In this document: positions 9,101 through 17,884 of the stretch, in pieces | How the letters are laid out: each line of letters opens with the position of its first letter | Numbering within the stretch: position 1 is the first letter of the stretch | NCBI RefSeq assembly: GCF_009761675.1 | Contig: NZ_QUZH01000023.1 | Location: forward strand, 248,001 to 312,000 | Length of the DNA stretch: 64,000 nt | DNA from: Bhargavaea sp. CC-171006 | Lineage (GTDB): Bacteria > Bacillota > Bacilli > Bacillales_A > Planococcaceae | Direction: 5' to 3' | Notes under the pieces: model-generated | The model's database searches: none | What the model saw: the letters and a program-made list of their open reading frames with translations, nothing else | What the model was told of the DNA's origin: nothing | Made by a program: the position numbers and the translations under genes

Positions 9101-11215
9101 TCACTTCGGATACTCGATCCGATTATGGAACACTCCGTTGAGCGTCGTGCAGATCACTTCCCCCACTATTTTCAATTCCCTGAAGCTGAGGTCGCATTCC
9201 GAAAATTGTCCGTCATTCATTTTATCCCTAATGATGGAACGGACCAGTTCCTCGATTTTCTCCGGAGTCGGCTCTTTCATCGAGCGCACAGCCGCCTCGC
9301 AGCTGTCGGCGATCGAAATGACTGCTATCTCTTTGGTCTGCGGTTTCGGCCCGGGATAACGGTATGCCTCTTCGTCCACTTCTTCCCCCGACTCCCTCGC
9401 TTTCACGAGAAAGTATTTGAGCAGGGTCGTCCCGTGATGCTGCCGGGCGATATCCACCAGTTCCTTCGGCATGCCGTGTTTTTTCAACATTTCTGCTCCG
9501 TCAGTCGAGTGGGCGATGATGATATCACGGCTTTTACCAGGCGGCAGCGAGTCATGCGGATTCGTGCCGGCCATCTGGTTCTCGATGAAAAATGCCGGCC
9601 TCCGGGTTTTCCCGATATCATGGTAATAGCTTCCGACCCGGGCAAGAAGCCCGTTCGCGCCGATTGCCTCGCATGCCGCATCGGACAGGTTGGCGACCAT
9701 GACACTGTGGTGGTATGTACCAGGCGTCTCTGTCAGGATCCTCCTCAGAAGGGGATGGTTCGGGTTGGACAGTTCTACAAGCTTCAGGTCGGACAGGATG
9801 CCGAACACGGTTTCAAAAAACGGCATTAGCCCGATGGTGAGGGCGCCGGACAACAGACCTGAGCCGACGGCGGCCATGATAAAGATCAACCATTCCTGCA
9901 GGCCGAAGTGCGACTGGGTCATAAGCAGGTAAAACGTGATAAAAAGCGCATTTACAAGAGCAACGCCGAAACTGGCCGTAAGGATTGACGATCTTCTGCC
10001 GTCCCCCTGGATCAGGTAATGGCCGGCAAATCCGCCGAACAGGACATACAGTACGATCTCCATATTGGCGACTGGAGAATACCCTTCCTGAAGCAGGAGG
10101 CCGCCTGTTGCGGCAGTCAGCACCGTCAGGAGGATAGCCATCCTTCCGTCCGTCAGAAGCCGGAGGAGAAACGGTACTAGCGCCGTCGGGTAGACATAGA
10201 TAAGTGCCATATTGAAGTCAATCTCCGTTGCGGCAAGCAGCTTCATTGCAAGGATGGTCAGGAAATATACGACCAGCGTGATGGAGAGCCATTTCTTTTT
10301 CACGTATCCCGGCTGATCCAACTGCCTGAAATGACGGTGGATGAACCAGAAAATCAGCAGCGTAAACAGTCCGAGTGCCAATACCGGCCGGAGCGAGGCA
10401 CTTTCGTTCAGGAGTCCTGCAAGTTCAAGCTGCCGGTGAACTTCCCTGTCTATGATCTGTCCTTCCTGCACGATGACCTGCCCCTGGAGAATACGGGTCG
10501 GCTCAACCTCGGCCCTTGCATGTTCGATCCTTGCCTCCGTCTGCTGCACATCCACTTTCTCGTTCATGAAGATGCTGGAACGGCCGATCTCAACCGCTGC
10601 GGGCATGAGCCCCTGTGCTACGGCAGAGCTCCGGATCCGATCTTCCGTTTTGTTCCTTGCATCCGCAAGGCCCGTGTCCCGTATCGGCTCTTCCATCACT
10701 TCGGACACGATTGAACTGACGGTGTCACGGGCTTTCTCAAGCTCTGCATTGGCGGCGCGGACGAGCATCCCGAGCAGATCGTCGGAAAGACGGAACCCGC
10801 CTCCCGAATCCTCGAGATCCTCCAGTTTTTTTCGGAGGTCCGAAATCTGCAAGGCGGTGTCAGGTGGTTCTTCCCCGTCGTCTTCGGCTGCTTCTGCTTT
10901 GGCTTCCAGGGCATAGTCGAAGACGGAGCGGACAACGGCCGCGCTGTTTTGTGAGGCTTCCTCGTCATAATTATAGACCGGGGTGACCTCGGCCGCTGCG
11001 CGCTGCCGTTCCTGCTCTGTCTTGATAGGGTCTTCCACCGTCTTGGTCGCACGGATGGTTTCGTTGGCGAGGTGGAACATCCTGATATCATATGTTTCGT
11101 CTTTCACGCTCCCGAGCATGATGCCAAAGGCAAGGAAGGCAGAAAGCACAAGAAGCACGATGGAGAAAACAGAAAATGAAATCCTTTCAACAAATGATTG
11201 CAAACCCTTGAACAT
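9101..11215 (-). CDS. pgpH: 7TM-HD cyclic-di-AMP phosphodiesterase (PgpH/YqfF)
   Basis: 704 aa membrane enzyme. One N-terminal helix (about 15-35) is followed by a large extracellular domain with coiled-coil character and then a cluster of membrane helices (about 280-470). The cytoplasmic HD domain carries YHHSVMVANLSDAA and YYHDIGKTRRP (HDIG type). It hydrolyses c-di-AMP to pApA, linking it to osmotic and cell-wall homeostasis. The ribosome binding site is AGGGGGA. It lies in the phoH-pgpH-ybeY operon order typical of Firmicutes. Confidence 0.95.
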   Translation of the reverse strand: MFKGLQSFVERISFSVFSIVLLVLSAFLAFGIMLGSVKDETYDIRMFHLANETIRATKTVEDPIKTEQERQRAAAEVTPVYNYDEEASQNSAAVVRSVFDYALEAKAEAAEDDGEEPPDTALQISDLRKKLEDLEDSGGGFRLSDDLLGMLVRAANAELEKARDTVSSIVSEVMEEPIRDTGLADARNKTEDRIRSSAVAQGLMPAAVEIGRSSIFMNEKVDVQQTEARIEHARAEVEPTRILQGQVIVQEGQIIDREVHRQLELAGLLNESASLRPVLALGLFTLLIFWFIHRHFRQLDQPGYVKKKWLSITLVVYFLTILAMKLLAATEIDFNMALIYVYPTALVPFLLRLLTDGRMAILLTVLTAATGGLLLQEGYSPVANMEIVLYVLFGGFAGHYLIQGDGRRSSILTASFGVALVNALFITFYLLMTQSHFGLQEWLIFIMAAVGSGLLSGALTIGLMPFFETVFGILSDLKLVELSNPNHPLLRRILTETPGTYHHSVMVANLSDAACEAIGANGLLARVGSYYHDIGKTRRPAFFIENQMAGTNPHDSLPPGKSRDIIIAHSTDGAEMLKKHGMPKELVDIARQHHGTTLLKYFLVKARESGEEVDEEAYRYPGPKPQTKEIAVISIADSCEAAVRSMKEPTPEKIEELVRSIIRDKMNDGQFSECDLSFRELKIVGEVICTTLNGVFHNRIEYPK

Positions 11216-11291
11216 AACAGTTTCCCCCTAGTGGCGGGCCGATACGCCCGATCCCCGTCCATGACGGCCGACACGCGGCCAGAAGGATGAC

Positions 11292-11334
11292 AAAACCGGC
11301 CGGACTCCAGCTGAGGCAGGAGTACTCGGCCGGT
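11292..11334 (-). terminator. Hairpin between phoH and pgpH
   Basis: On the minus strand ACCGGCCG and CGGCCGGT arms are separated by about 27 nt and followed by TTTTG. This is probably a weak terminator or processing site just after the phoH stop codon. Confidence 0.6.
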
Positions 11335-11346
11335 GAACCGTTTCGG

Positions 11347-12309
11347 TCACTCCCGGTGACTGCTTGCTTCGTATGCTTCGATGATCCGCGCTACGAGCGG
11401 ATGACGTACGACATCCGCCTGCTCGAAGTGCAGGAAGCGGATCCCCTGGACCTCTTTCAGGATCCGCTGGGCGACTATCAATCCTGATTCCGTCCCACGG
11501 GGCAAGTCGATCTGGGTCTGGTCACCCGTGATCACCATCTTCGAACCGAAACCGAGCCGTGTCATGAACATCTTCATCTGTGCCTTTGTCGTGTTCTGCG
11601 CCTCATCGAGAATGACAAAAGCATCATCCAGCGTCCGTCCGCGCATATAGGCGAGCGGCGCGATTTCAATGGTGCCCCGCTCGATCAGCCGCTCTGTCTG
11701 TTCCGGCCCGAGCACATCATGGAGGGAGTCATACAGCGGCCTCAGATACGGATCAACCTTTTCTTTAAGGTCACCTGGCAGAAAGCCGAGGTTTTCCCCT
11801 GCTTCCACCGCCGGGCGGGTCAGGATGATCCGCTTGACCTGTCCATTTTTCAATGCCTGCACGGCCATGACGACCGCAAGATAAGTTTTCCCGGTACCGG
11901 CCGGGCCGATTCCGAACACCATATCTTCGGCACGGATGGCATGGACATATTCCCGCTGCCCGATCGTCTTTGCACGGATGGCCTTGCCTTTGGCATTCCT
12001 TGCGATCTCTTCGTCGTATAGCTCTGCGAAGTATTCGATCGTGCCGTTCTTGGCCATCTCCAGGGCGGTCGACACATCACGAAGGTTAATGTTGATCCCT
12101 TTGCGAATGACCCGCAGCAGCTGGCTGAGGAGCTCCTGGGCGGTTCCACGCGGCTCCTCATCACCCTGAATCACGATGACGCCCCCTCGCGTGAGCACCC
12201 GCACACCGAGTTCTTCCTCGATCAGTTTCATGTTCTGGTCGGAGATGCCGAGCAGCATCACCGCCTCATTTGGATCTTCCACATGCAGTTGTACCGTGTT
12301 TTCTTCCAA
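11347..12309 (-). CDS. phoH: PhoH family ATPase
   Basis: 320 aa P-loop ATPase with a KH-like N-terminus (VRVLTRGGVIVIQGD). Walker A is GPAGTGKT near residue 137 and Walker B is VILDEAQN. The family is linked to RNA metabolism and ribosome maturation, and it is regularly found beside ybeY as here. The start is TTG 12309 with AAGGAG nine bases upstream. That ribosome binding site overlaps the end of yqfD, which stops 4 bp away. Confidence 0.95.
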   Translation of the reverse strand: MEENTVQLHVEDPNEAVMLLGISDQNMKLIEEELGVRVLTRGGVIVIQGDEEPRGTAQELLSQLLRVIRKGININLRDVSTALEMAKNGTIEYFAELYDEEIARNAKGKAIRAKTIGQREYVHAIRAEDMVFGIGPAGTGKTYLAVVMAVQALKNGQVKRIILTRPAVEAGENLGFLPGDLKEKVDPYLRPLYDSLHDVLGPEQTERLIERGTIEIAPLAYMRGRTLDDAFVILDEAQNTTKAQMKMFMTRLGFGSKMVITGDQTQIDLPRGTESGLIVAQRILKEVQGIRFLHFEQADVVRHPLVARIIEAYEASSHRE

Positions 12310-12313
12310 TCGA

Positions 12314-13438
12314 TCAATCTCCTTGGGAAATCTGTTTTCTTACGGCAATATTTTCATTTATGAGAAATAATACGGTCCCCTTTACTTTATCATTATCATA
12401 ATGCACTCGCAAAACTTTTTCATCCTTTACAGTCGCATCGGGATCAAGTGTTCCCAGCAATTTTTCCTTCAGGACGCCAAGGATGACCCTTTCCCCGTTT
12501 TCCTCTGTGATCCTCACCTCTCTCGCCGTGCCGTCACGGCTTTCCGACAGCTTCAGGAAGGAATCGAAAACAGCGGGAAGCGGGACCTCGCGCCAGGCGT
12601 CCCCTTCAGGCACATTGTTGCCGACCGACAGCCGGTATGCCCGTTCCCCGGGTGCTGAATACCTGATGACTGCCGGCATCTCAAAGCGGGTTTCGACATA
12701 ATAGTCTCCGTACACTTTCCCTTCCGCGCCGGTCACATAGCTGTCTTCCCTCTGTGTGACAATTCCGGAGGCGACGATGTCCCCCTTTTCCACAGTCGTA
12801 TTCGGGAGGACATTCCGGACACCGCTGGAAAGTTCAAAGCGGGTGATGACCGCGCGCTTTGATGCTGCAAGATGTGCCGGAGGCAGTTTTTTCTCCGCGT
12901 CTACACCAGTCTCAGGAGCCTCGATCGGATGGACGGTCAGGCGGCCACCTTCACGACTGACGCGGACCCAGCTAAGACCCGGGTCGGCGACCATCAAATC
13001 ATTGCGGATTTGGGACTCGTCAGGAACAGCGCCGATTGGAATAAACGGCCTGATCCCGTTTTTTTCGAGATAGGCACTGATCCGTTCCTGTCGCTCAGGC
13101 TTGCCGCCTTCCACCCCAACCGACCAGATCAGTCCGGAGCAGGCCAGGGGCGCAAGCAGGAAAAGCAGGACGGCAATCACGCGGACGGGGGACAGATCCA
13201 GGATCACCCCGTCCCGTCCTGCCTGCAGTCCGAGGCGCACACGATATTTCCGTCTCATTTTCCGCAGCGCGGGCATGTCCTTCCGCATCACGGAGAACCT
13301 GAGCTGTTCCCCGTCACGCCCGGCATTTCTCAGGCGGATGCCGGATGCGGCGCAAGCCGAGAAAAAGGCATCAGCCCCGCTTCCGGTTACCGTGAGCCAG
13401 ACAGTTTCCCGCCCGCGCAGCCGCTTACCCGTCTGCAT
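12314..13438 (-). CDS. yqfD: Sporulation protein YqfD
   Basis: 374 aa. The N-terminal half is cytoplasmic, one membrane segment spans about residues 88-110 (VIAVLLFLLAPLACSGLIW), and an extracellular beta-rich domain follows. YqfD is a mother-cell protein of the sigma-E regulon, related to the outer-forespore-membrane proteins, and is needed for full sporulation in B. subtilis. Its ATG lies 14 nt inside yqfC, so the pair is translationally coupled. Confidence 0.92.
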   Translation of the reverse strand: MQTGKRLRGRETVWLTVTGSGADAFFSACAASGIRLRNAGRDGEQLRFSVMRKDMPALRKMRRKYRVRLGLQAGRDGVILDLSPVRVIAVLLFLLAPLACSGLIWSVGVEGGKPERQERISAYLEKNGIRPFIPIGAVPDESQIRNDLMVADPGLSWVRVSREGGRLTVHPIEAPETGVDAEKKLPPAHLAASKRAVITRFELSSGVRNVLPNTTVEKGDIVASGIVTQREDSYVTGAEGKVYGDYYVETRFEMPAVIRYSAPGERAYRLSVGNNVPEGDAWREVPLPAVFDSFLKLSESRDGTAREVRITEENGERVILGVLKEKLLGTLDPDATVKDEKVLRVHYDNDKVKGTVLFLINENIAVRKQISQGD

Positions 13439-13673
13439 GGTCCCTCGTACGGATCAATGTCAGCCGGTCCAACCGGTCAAATGTGATCAGTGCCGCCTCG
13501 TCGCCGATCTCCTCGACCTTTACCTCTTCTCCCTCAAGAGTCATCGCATAGGGCGCAAGGCGAAGACTGACTGCACGCTCGCCGATCTTTCCGATAGTGA
13601 ATTTTCCATTGAGCCGCAATGTCTGATGATCCTCGATTTCTAGAAAAGGGACCATCCTGAAAAATCTGCGCAT
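13425..13673 (-). CDS. yqfC: Sporulation protein YqfC (YabP family)
   Basis: 82 aa, similar in size to B. subtilis YqfC. The YabP/YqfC fold is seen in FLEIEDHQTLRLNGK and VSLRLAPYAMTLEG. It belongs to the sigma-E mother-cell regulon. Its ribosome binding site AAGGGGGG is part of the 3' arm of a terminator-like hairpin immediately upstream. This arrangement is discussed as a separate finding. Confidence 0.9.
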   Translation of the reverse strand: MRRFFRMVPFLEIEDHQTLRLNGKFTIGKIGERAVSLRLAPYAMTLEGEEVKVEEIGDEAALITFDRLDRLTLIRTRDHADG

Positions 13674-13674
13674 A

Positions 13675-13720
13675 CAAAAACCCCCCTTGGCCTTCAGTTT
13701 ATGACAGGCCGAGGGGGGTC
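13675..13720 (-). terminator. Terminator hairpin after the 13.7 kb anchored-protein gene, overlapping the yqfC ribosome binding site
   Basis: On the minus strand ACCCCCCTCGGCC (13720-13708) pairs with GGCCAAGGGGGGT, closing a 13-15 nt loop and followed by TTTTTG. The T-run ends one or two bases before the yqfC ATG. The 3' arm is the only Shine-Dalgarno sequence for yqfC. Confidence 0.85.
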
Positions 13721-13724
13721 ATTC
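13696..13724 (-). promoter_or_regulatory. Candidate sigma-E promoter for yqfCD
   Basis: CATAAACT (13696-13703, minus strand) matches the sigma-E -10 consensus CATACAMT at seven of eight positions. GAATGAC sits 14 bp upstream (13718-13724) and matches four of seven -35 positions. yqfCD is sigma-E-dependent in B. subtilis. The start site would be near 13688, inside the 3' arm of the hairpin. Confidence 0.5.
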
Positions 13725-13741
13725 ACACCGGCTGTAGCCGG

Positions 13742-14260
13742 TTATCTTCTCTTCGCTTTTGGCGGGCCGAGAATTTCCGCAAACACGATTGCACGTGCAA
13801 GTTCTTCTTCGGATTCCGGGAATAGAGAATCAGGATCTGCCGGTTCAGGTTTTCTTGAAACCGGAACTGGCGCTGCGGTCGGACGCATGCGTTCACGCGT
13901 GCGTTCCTGGCGCTCCTGACGCTCTCCTCGCTTGGCTGCGGGAGCCGATTCACGGGCCCTGCCGGCGTCGTTTTCCGCATTCCGCCGTGTGCTCCGCACG
14001 GGCTCGGGCTTCGCCGTGTTTGAATCCGCTTCGCGAGGGTCCGTGCGGAATTCCTTTGCCTCTTTCTGAATCTCTTTTTGAAGATCTTCATATAGCTGCT
14101 TTGTCAGGTCCTTCAGATTTCCTCCCTGCGCAGCGGGCCGCTTGGGAACTTCCTGACGGGGAGCCTGATTCGGCTTTTGTGCCGGAGGCTTCTGGTTTTC
14201 CTTGCCCTTGAACAGGGTGCCGATTATCAGTGAGATGATCAGCAGGATGATCGGTTCCAT
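13742..14260 (-). CDS. Uncharacterised N-terminally anchored, highly charged protein
   Basis: 172 aa, not recognised. It starts with one hydrophobic segment (EPIILLIISLIIGTLF, residues 2-17). A long polar, low-complexity linker rich in K, R, E, P and Q follows. The last segment is short and better-structured (ESEEELARAIVFAEILGPPK). AGGGGAT precedes the ATG. It follows floA by 29 bp and is therefore probably co-transcribed with the nfeD-floA membrane-microdomain pair. B. subtilis has the short gene yqfB here, but no clear similarity is seen. A membrane-tethered adaptor is one possibility; this is inference only. Confidence 0.75.
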   Translation of the reverse strand: MEPIILLIISLIIGTLFKGKENQKPPAQKPNQAPRQEVPKRPAAQGGNLKDLTKQLYEDLQKEIQKEAKEFRTDPREADSNTAKPEPVRSTRRNAENDAGRARESAPAAKRGERQERQERTRERMRPTAAPVPVSRKPEPADPDSLFPESEEELARAIVFAEILGPPKAKRR

Positions 14261-14289
14261 CAGCTCATCCCCTTTCCATCATCCGCGGG

Positions 14290-15291
14290 TCATTCCTGGC
14301 CGTCGGGGCGTTTGTCCTGCTCCTTGCCCATCTTGCCGAGAGTTTCACGCATGGAGGTATCTGCCTGGATGTTCTTGTAATTCACGTAATCCATGATGCC
14401 GATGTTGCCCGTCCGGAGCGCTTCTGCCATGGCAAGCGGTACTTCCGCCTCTGCCTCGACAACCTTGGCGCGCATTTCGCCGACTTTCGCGCGCATTTCC
14501 TGCTCGCTGGCGACTGCCATCGCGCGGCGCTCTTCGGCTTTCGCCTGAGCAATCTTCTTGTCTGCTTCCGCCTGCTCTGTCTGAAGCTCGGCACCGATGT
14601 TCTTGCCGATATCCACATCTGCGATATCGATCGACAGGATCTCAAATGCCGTGCCGGCATCCAGTCCTTTTGATAGGACGGTCTGGGAGATCATATCCGG
14701 ATTCTCAAGAACGACAGTATGGTGCTTGGAGGAACCGATGGTCGAAACGATCCCTTCGCCGACACGGGCAACGATCGTCTCTTCGCCGGCACCCCCTACT
14801 AGCCGGTCGATGTTGGCACGTACCGTGATGCGGGATTTTGCCTTGACTTCAATCCCGTTCATTGCCACACCGGCGATAAACGGCGTTTCAATGACTTTCG
14901 GGTTGACGGACATGCTGACAGCTTCAAGCACATCACGGCCTGCCAGATCGATCGCAGCCGCACGTTCGAAAGTTAGTGGGATATTCGCGCGGTGAGCCGC
15001 GATCAGGGCATTGACAACGCGGTCAACGTTACCGCCGGCGAGATAATGGCTCTCCAGCTGGTTGATACCCACTTCGAGCCCCGCCTTGTGGGCCTTGATG
15101 AGCGGGTTGACGATCCTGCTCGGAATTACCCGGCGGAGACGCATCCCGATCAGTGTGAAGATGCTGACTTTAACACCGGCTGCAAGCGCGGAAATCCACA
15201 GCGTGACCGGCACAAATGTAAAGAAGACAGACAGGGCGACGATCACCAGAAATGCGACGATAATCAGCCCGATTGTTCCCAATCCAAGCAT
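14290..15291 (-). CDS. floA: Flotillin-like protein FloA
   Basis: 333 aa SPFH-domain scaffold of functional membrane microdomains. An N-terminal membrane-inserted region (about 4-50) precedes the SPFH core. An Ala/Glu-rich coiled coil ([20 protein letters not shown]) and a short tail follow. It lies 12 bp after nfeD, with which FloA proteins are typically paired. GGAGGAA precedes the ATG. Confidence 0.96.
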   Translation of the reverse strand: MLGLGTIGLIIVAFLVIVALSVFFTFVPVTLWISALAAGVKVSIFTLIGMRLRRVIPSRIVNPLIKAHKAGLEVGINQLESHYLAGGNVDRVVNALIAAHRANIPLTFERAAAIDLAGRDVLEAVSMSVNPKVIETPFIAGVAMNGIEVKAKSRITVRANIDRLVGGAGEETIVARVGEGIVSTIGSSKHHTVVLENPDMISQTVLSKGLDAGTAFEILSIDIADVDIGKNIGAELQTEQAEADKKIAQAKAEERRAMAVASEQEMRAKVGEMRAKVVEAEAEVPLAMAEALRTGNIGIMDYVNYKNIQADTSMRETLGKMGKEQDKRPDGQE

Positions 15292-15303
15292 TCTGTTTCC
15301 TCC

Positions 15304-16626
15304 TTATTCTTCGGAAGCTTCCCGGACAACGATCCTGGATCCTTCCACTTTCGTAATCTTAACATTTTGGTCTTTCCCGATGAATCTGCCTTCCGAGACG
15401 ACATCCAGGTATTCCCCGTCAATTTCTGCCGTTCCGGAAGGACGGAGCGGTGTCACTGTTCTGGCCGTCCGGCCAATCAGTTCAAGCCGGTTGGCATTTG
15501 ATACATAGCCGCTTTCGGTGTCAGTGGCGTCCCTCAGGACGATGCGGTTAAGCAGATGGAGCCGTTTGCCAAAGAATTTCATCATGATCACCATTCCTAA
15601 TATCGTGATGACCAGTGCCGTGATGACGGAAATGGCCATCCAGGCCGGGTCGGCCCCTGCCAAGATGATGCCCGCTACCATCGCCACAGCACCAAGGATG
15701 CCCAGGATGCCCCCCGGTACGAACAGCTCGGCAATAAGCAGCCCTATGCCTGCCAGGAACAGCAGCAGCGATTCATAGCCGGCAAGTCCCGCTACAAGAT
15801 GTCCGTAGAAGAACAGGAGCAGTGCCCCGGCACCCATCGACCCCGGTATTCCGAATCCCGGTGAATACAATTCCACGACAAGCCCAAGCCCCGCAATCGA
15901 CAGCAGAATCGGAACGACGACCGGATTCGTGATGAACCGCGCCAGTTTTTCACTGAACGTCTCATTCATCTTAACGACTTCCGCACCTTCAAGCCCTGTG
16001 GTTGCCAGCAGTTCGGCAAAGGATGACACGGTTCCTTCGCTATAATTGACTTTCATTGCTTCGTCGGCAGAAAGTGTCAGAAGTTTTCCTTCCCCCGCGC
16101 GGTACTCCGGCAAATCGATTGATGCATCAGCCATGGCAAGTGCATAAATCGGATCCCGATCCTGGTCAGACGATTCTGCTGCAGCCTTCATGGAAGCGAG
16201 CCATGCGCTGTTGGCTTTGTCATCGGCAGCGTTTCCGGACTGGTCAATCACCTGTGCCGCGCCGATCCGGCCGTTCGGATGCATATAGATTTCGTCCGCA
16301 TGCAGCGCAAGGAATGCACCCGCAGACAGGGCATCGCGGTTGATATACGCAATCGTACGGAGTTCGGTCTCATCCATCAGCTTGGCGATCCGGCCTGCGG
16401 CATCCACGAATCCTCCCGGTGTATTGATCTCCAGGATAATCGTATCGGCACCGGCCTTTTCGGCTTCGCCGAATGAGCGGTCAAGGAACTCATACAATCC
16501 CCGTTCGACTTCATTTTCCAATGGCACGTGGTAAACTTTGCCGCTATCCGCTCCGGCATGTGGAATCGCCATGAGGAACAGGGCGGCAAACAGAAGGAGG
16601 CCGCGGATCAAGCGGATTCCTTTCAA
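15304..16626 (-). CDS. nfeD: NfeD family protein (ClpP-like serine protease domain plus NfeD domain)
   Basis: 440 aa from TTG 16626, preceded by GGGGGTGA. The longer reading frame upstream of this TTG runs through the promoter and is not used. A signal peptide spans about residues 1-28. The SppA/ClpP-type domain has INTPGGFVDAAG and the probable catalytic serine in RDALSAGAFLALHADEIYMH. Four to five membrane helices (about 215-350) and a C-terminal OB-type NfeD domain follow. It is equivalent to B. subtilis YqeZ, partner of FloA, in the sigma-W cell-envelope stress regulon. Confidence 0.93.
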   Translation of the reverse strand: MKGIRLIRGLLLFAALFLMAIPHAGADSGKVYHVPLENEVERGLYEFLDRSFGEAEKAGADTIILEINTPGGFVDAAGRIAKLMDETELRTIAYINRDALSAGAFLALHADEIYMHPNGRIGAAQVIDQSGNAADDKANSAWLASMKAAAESSDQDRDPIYALAMADASIDLPEYRAGEGKLLTLSADEAMKVNYSEGTVSSFAELLATTGLEGAEVVKMNETFSEKLARFITNPVVVPILLSIAGLGLVVELYSPGFGIPGSMGAGALLLFFYGHLVAGLAGYESLLLFLAGIGLLIAELFVPGGILGILGAVAMVAGIILAGADPAWMAISVITALVITILGMVIMMKFFGKRLHLLNRIVLRDATDTESGYVSNANRLELIGRTARTVTPLRPSGTAEIDGEYLDVVSEGRFIGKDQNVKITKVEGSRIVVREASEE

Positions 16627-16667
16627 GTCTTCACCCCCATTCGTCTCTCGTCCATTATAGGTGATTA

Positions 16668-16694
16668 TACGGATGAACGAAGCAAAAAGTTTCA
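16668..16694 (-). promoter_or_regulatory. Sigma-W-type (ECF) promoter for nfeD-floA
   Basis: On the minus strand TGAAAC (16689-16694) is followed after 17 bp by CGTA (16668-16671), continuing TAAT. TGAAAC and CGTA are the sigma-W consensus elements, and the B. subtilis yqeZ-floA operon is under sigma-W. The usual spacer is 16 bp, one shorter than here. Confidence 0.75.
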
Positions 16695-16707
16695 TTTAAA
16701 ATGAAAT

Positions 16708-16740
16708 AAACCGGAAAACCCCTACGGGATTTTCCGGTTT
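16708..16740 (-). terminator. Terminator after rpsU
   Basis: The perfect arms AAACCGGAAAA and TTTTCCGGTTT have an inner CCC/GGG pairing. It lies 58 bp past the rpsU stop and just upstream of the nfeD promoter. Confidence 0.8.
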
Positions 16741-16797
16741 TGCATACATATTCTGATTCAGGCCATTCCTGTTATGGACGAGGGATGGTGAGGGGGA

Positions 16798-16971
16798 TTA
16801 GTATTTGCGCTTGCGGGCAGCTTCGGACTTTTTCTTCCGCTTAATGCTTGGCTTCTCATAGAACTCGCGTTTACGGGCCTCTTGGATTGTGCCCGATTTG
16901 GAAACACCACGTTTGAAGCGGCGAAGAGCATCTTCAAGCGATTCGTTTTTACGAACGACAGTTTTTGTCAT
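16798..16971 (-). CDS. rpsU: 30S ribosomal protein S21
   Basis: 57 aa, highly basic, identical in length to B. subtilis S21 ([20 protein letters not shown] ... [14 protein letters not shown]). The ATG at 16971 is preceded by GGAGGGAGGGG. It has its own strong promoter and a terminator, so it is a monocistronic unit. Confidence 0.97.
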   Translation of the reverse strand: MTKTVVRKNESLEDALRRFKRGVSKSGTIQEARKREFYEKPSIKRKKKSEAARKRKY

Positions 16972-17031
16972 GACTTTTCCCCTCCCTCCGTACGCACTTC
17001 CATACATGAAAAACACATCATGTACTCAGAA

Positions 17032-17060
17032 ATTATAGCCTAATTCCTGGTGCGGGTCAA
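17032..17060 (-). promoter_or_regulatory. Strong sigma-A promoter for rpsU
   Basis: TTGACC (17055-17060), 17 bp, TATAAT (17032-17037) on the minus strand. This is an 11 of 12 match with ideal spacing, giving a leader of about 55 nt. Confidence 0.85.
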
Positions 17061-17102
17061 TATATATCTTTTAATTTCGCATATGTGGTTTTCAGAAAAT
17101 GA

Positions 17103-17774
17103 TCAGTAATCTTCAGATGAAGTGAGTCCTTGCATGATTTTGACGCCGGAGCTGGCCCCGATCCTTGTAGCCCCGGCTTTAACCATTGCCTGCACGTCCT
17201 CCAGGCTGCGGACGCCGCCGGAAGCCTTCACGCCCATCTCTTCGCCGACTGTCAGGCGCATCAGCGCGACATCTTCGACTGTGGCCCCTCCCGTCGAGAA
17301 TCCTGTAGATGTCTTCACGAAGTCTGCGCCAGCCTGCTTGGCCAGGCGGCAAGCGATGATTTTCTCATCATCTGTCAGCAGGCAGGTCTCGATGATGACT
17401 TTGACGATTGCCTTTCCCGCGGCCGCCTCCACGACTGCGCGGATGTCCGCTTCGACGGTTTCTTCATCGCCGCTTTTCAGTGCGCCGATATTGACCACCA
17501 TATCGATTTCCTGCGCGCCTTTTTCGATGGCATCTTTTGTTTCGAAAGCTTTTGTCTCTTTCGTGCCGGCGCCGAGCGGGAAGCCGATGACGGTGCAGAC
17601 TTTCACTTCAGATCCCGACAGTTCGGATGCCGCAGTCTCAACCCAGTATGGATTCACGCAGACCGAGGCGAACCGGTACTCTCTCGCCTCGCTGCAAAGT
17701 TTCACGATCTGTTCTTTCGTAACTTCCGGCTTCAGAAGTGTATGGTCGATCATTGATGCGACATTGATGCTCAT
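17103..17774 (-). CDS. deoC: Deoxyribose-phosphate aldolase
   Basis: 223 aa. It cleaves 2-deoxyribose-5-phosphate to glyceraldehyde-3-phosphate and acetaldehyde in deoxynucleoside salvage. The Schiff-base lysine is in DFVKTSTGF and the second active-site lysine in [19 protein letters not shown] precedes the ATG. Here it sits between mtaB and rpsU and not in a dra-nupC-pdp cluster as in B. subtilis. Confidence 0.96.
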   Translation of the reverse strand: MSINVASMIDHTLLKPEVTKEQIVKLCSEAREYRFASVCVNPYWVETAASELSGSEVKVCTVIGFPLGAGTKETKAFETKDAIEKGAQEIDMVVNIGALKSGDEETVEADIRAVVEAAAGKAIVKVIIETCLLTDDEKIIACRLAKQAGADFVKTSTGFSTGGATVEDVALMRLTVGEEMGVKASGGVRSLEDVQAMVKAGATRIGASSGVKIMQGLTSSEDY

Positions 17775-17846
17775 GGCTGATCCTCCTAAAATGACCTTGA
17801 GGTCTGTTGACTGATTTCTCCGAGAACTTCCCGCCCAGACACAATA

Positions 17847-17875
17847 CGCCCGGAAGCCGTAAACCGGCTCCGGGC
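17847..17875 (-). terminator. GC-rich hairpin between mtaB and deoC
   Basis: On the minus strand CGCCCGGAGCCG and CGGCTTCCGGGCG pair around a 4-5 nt loop. The following bases (TATTGTGT) are only partly T-rich, so termination is likely incomplete. Confidence 0.55.
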
Positions 17876-17884
17876 GATGCCGGT

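Noticed and set aside
16626-16695. Upstream start giving a 463-residue NfeD
   Set aside because: The extension passes through the sigma-W-type promoter and transcription start region. TTG 16626 has a proper ribosome binding site and begins a signal peptide.
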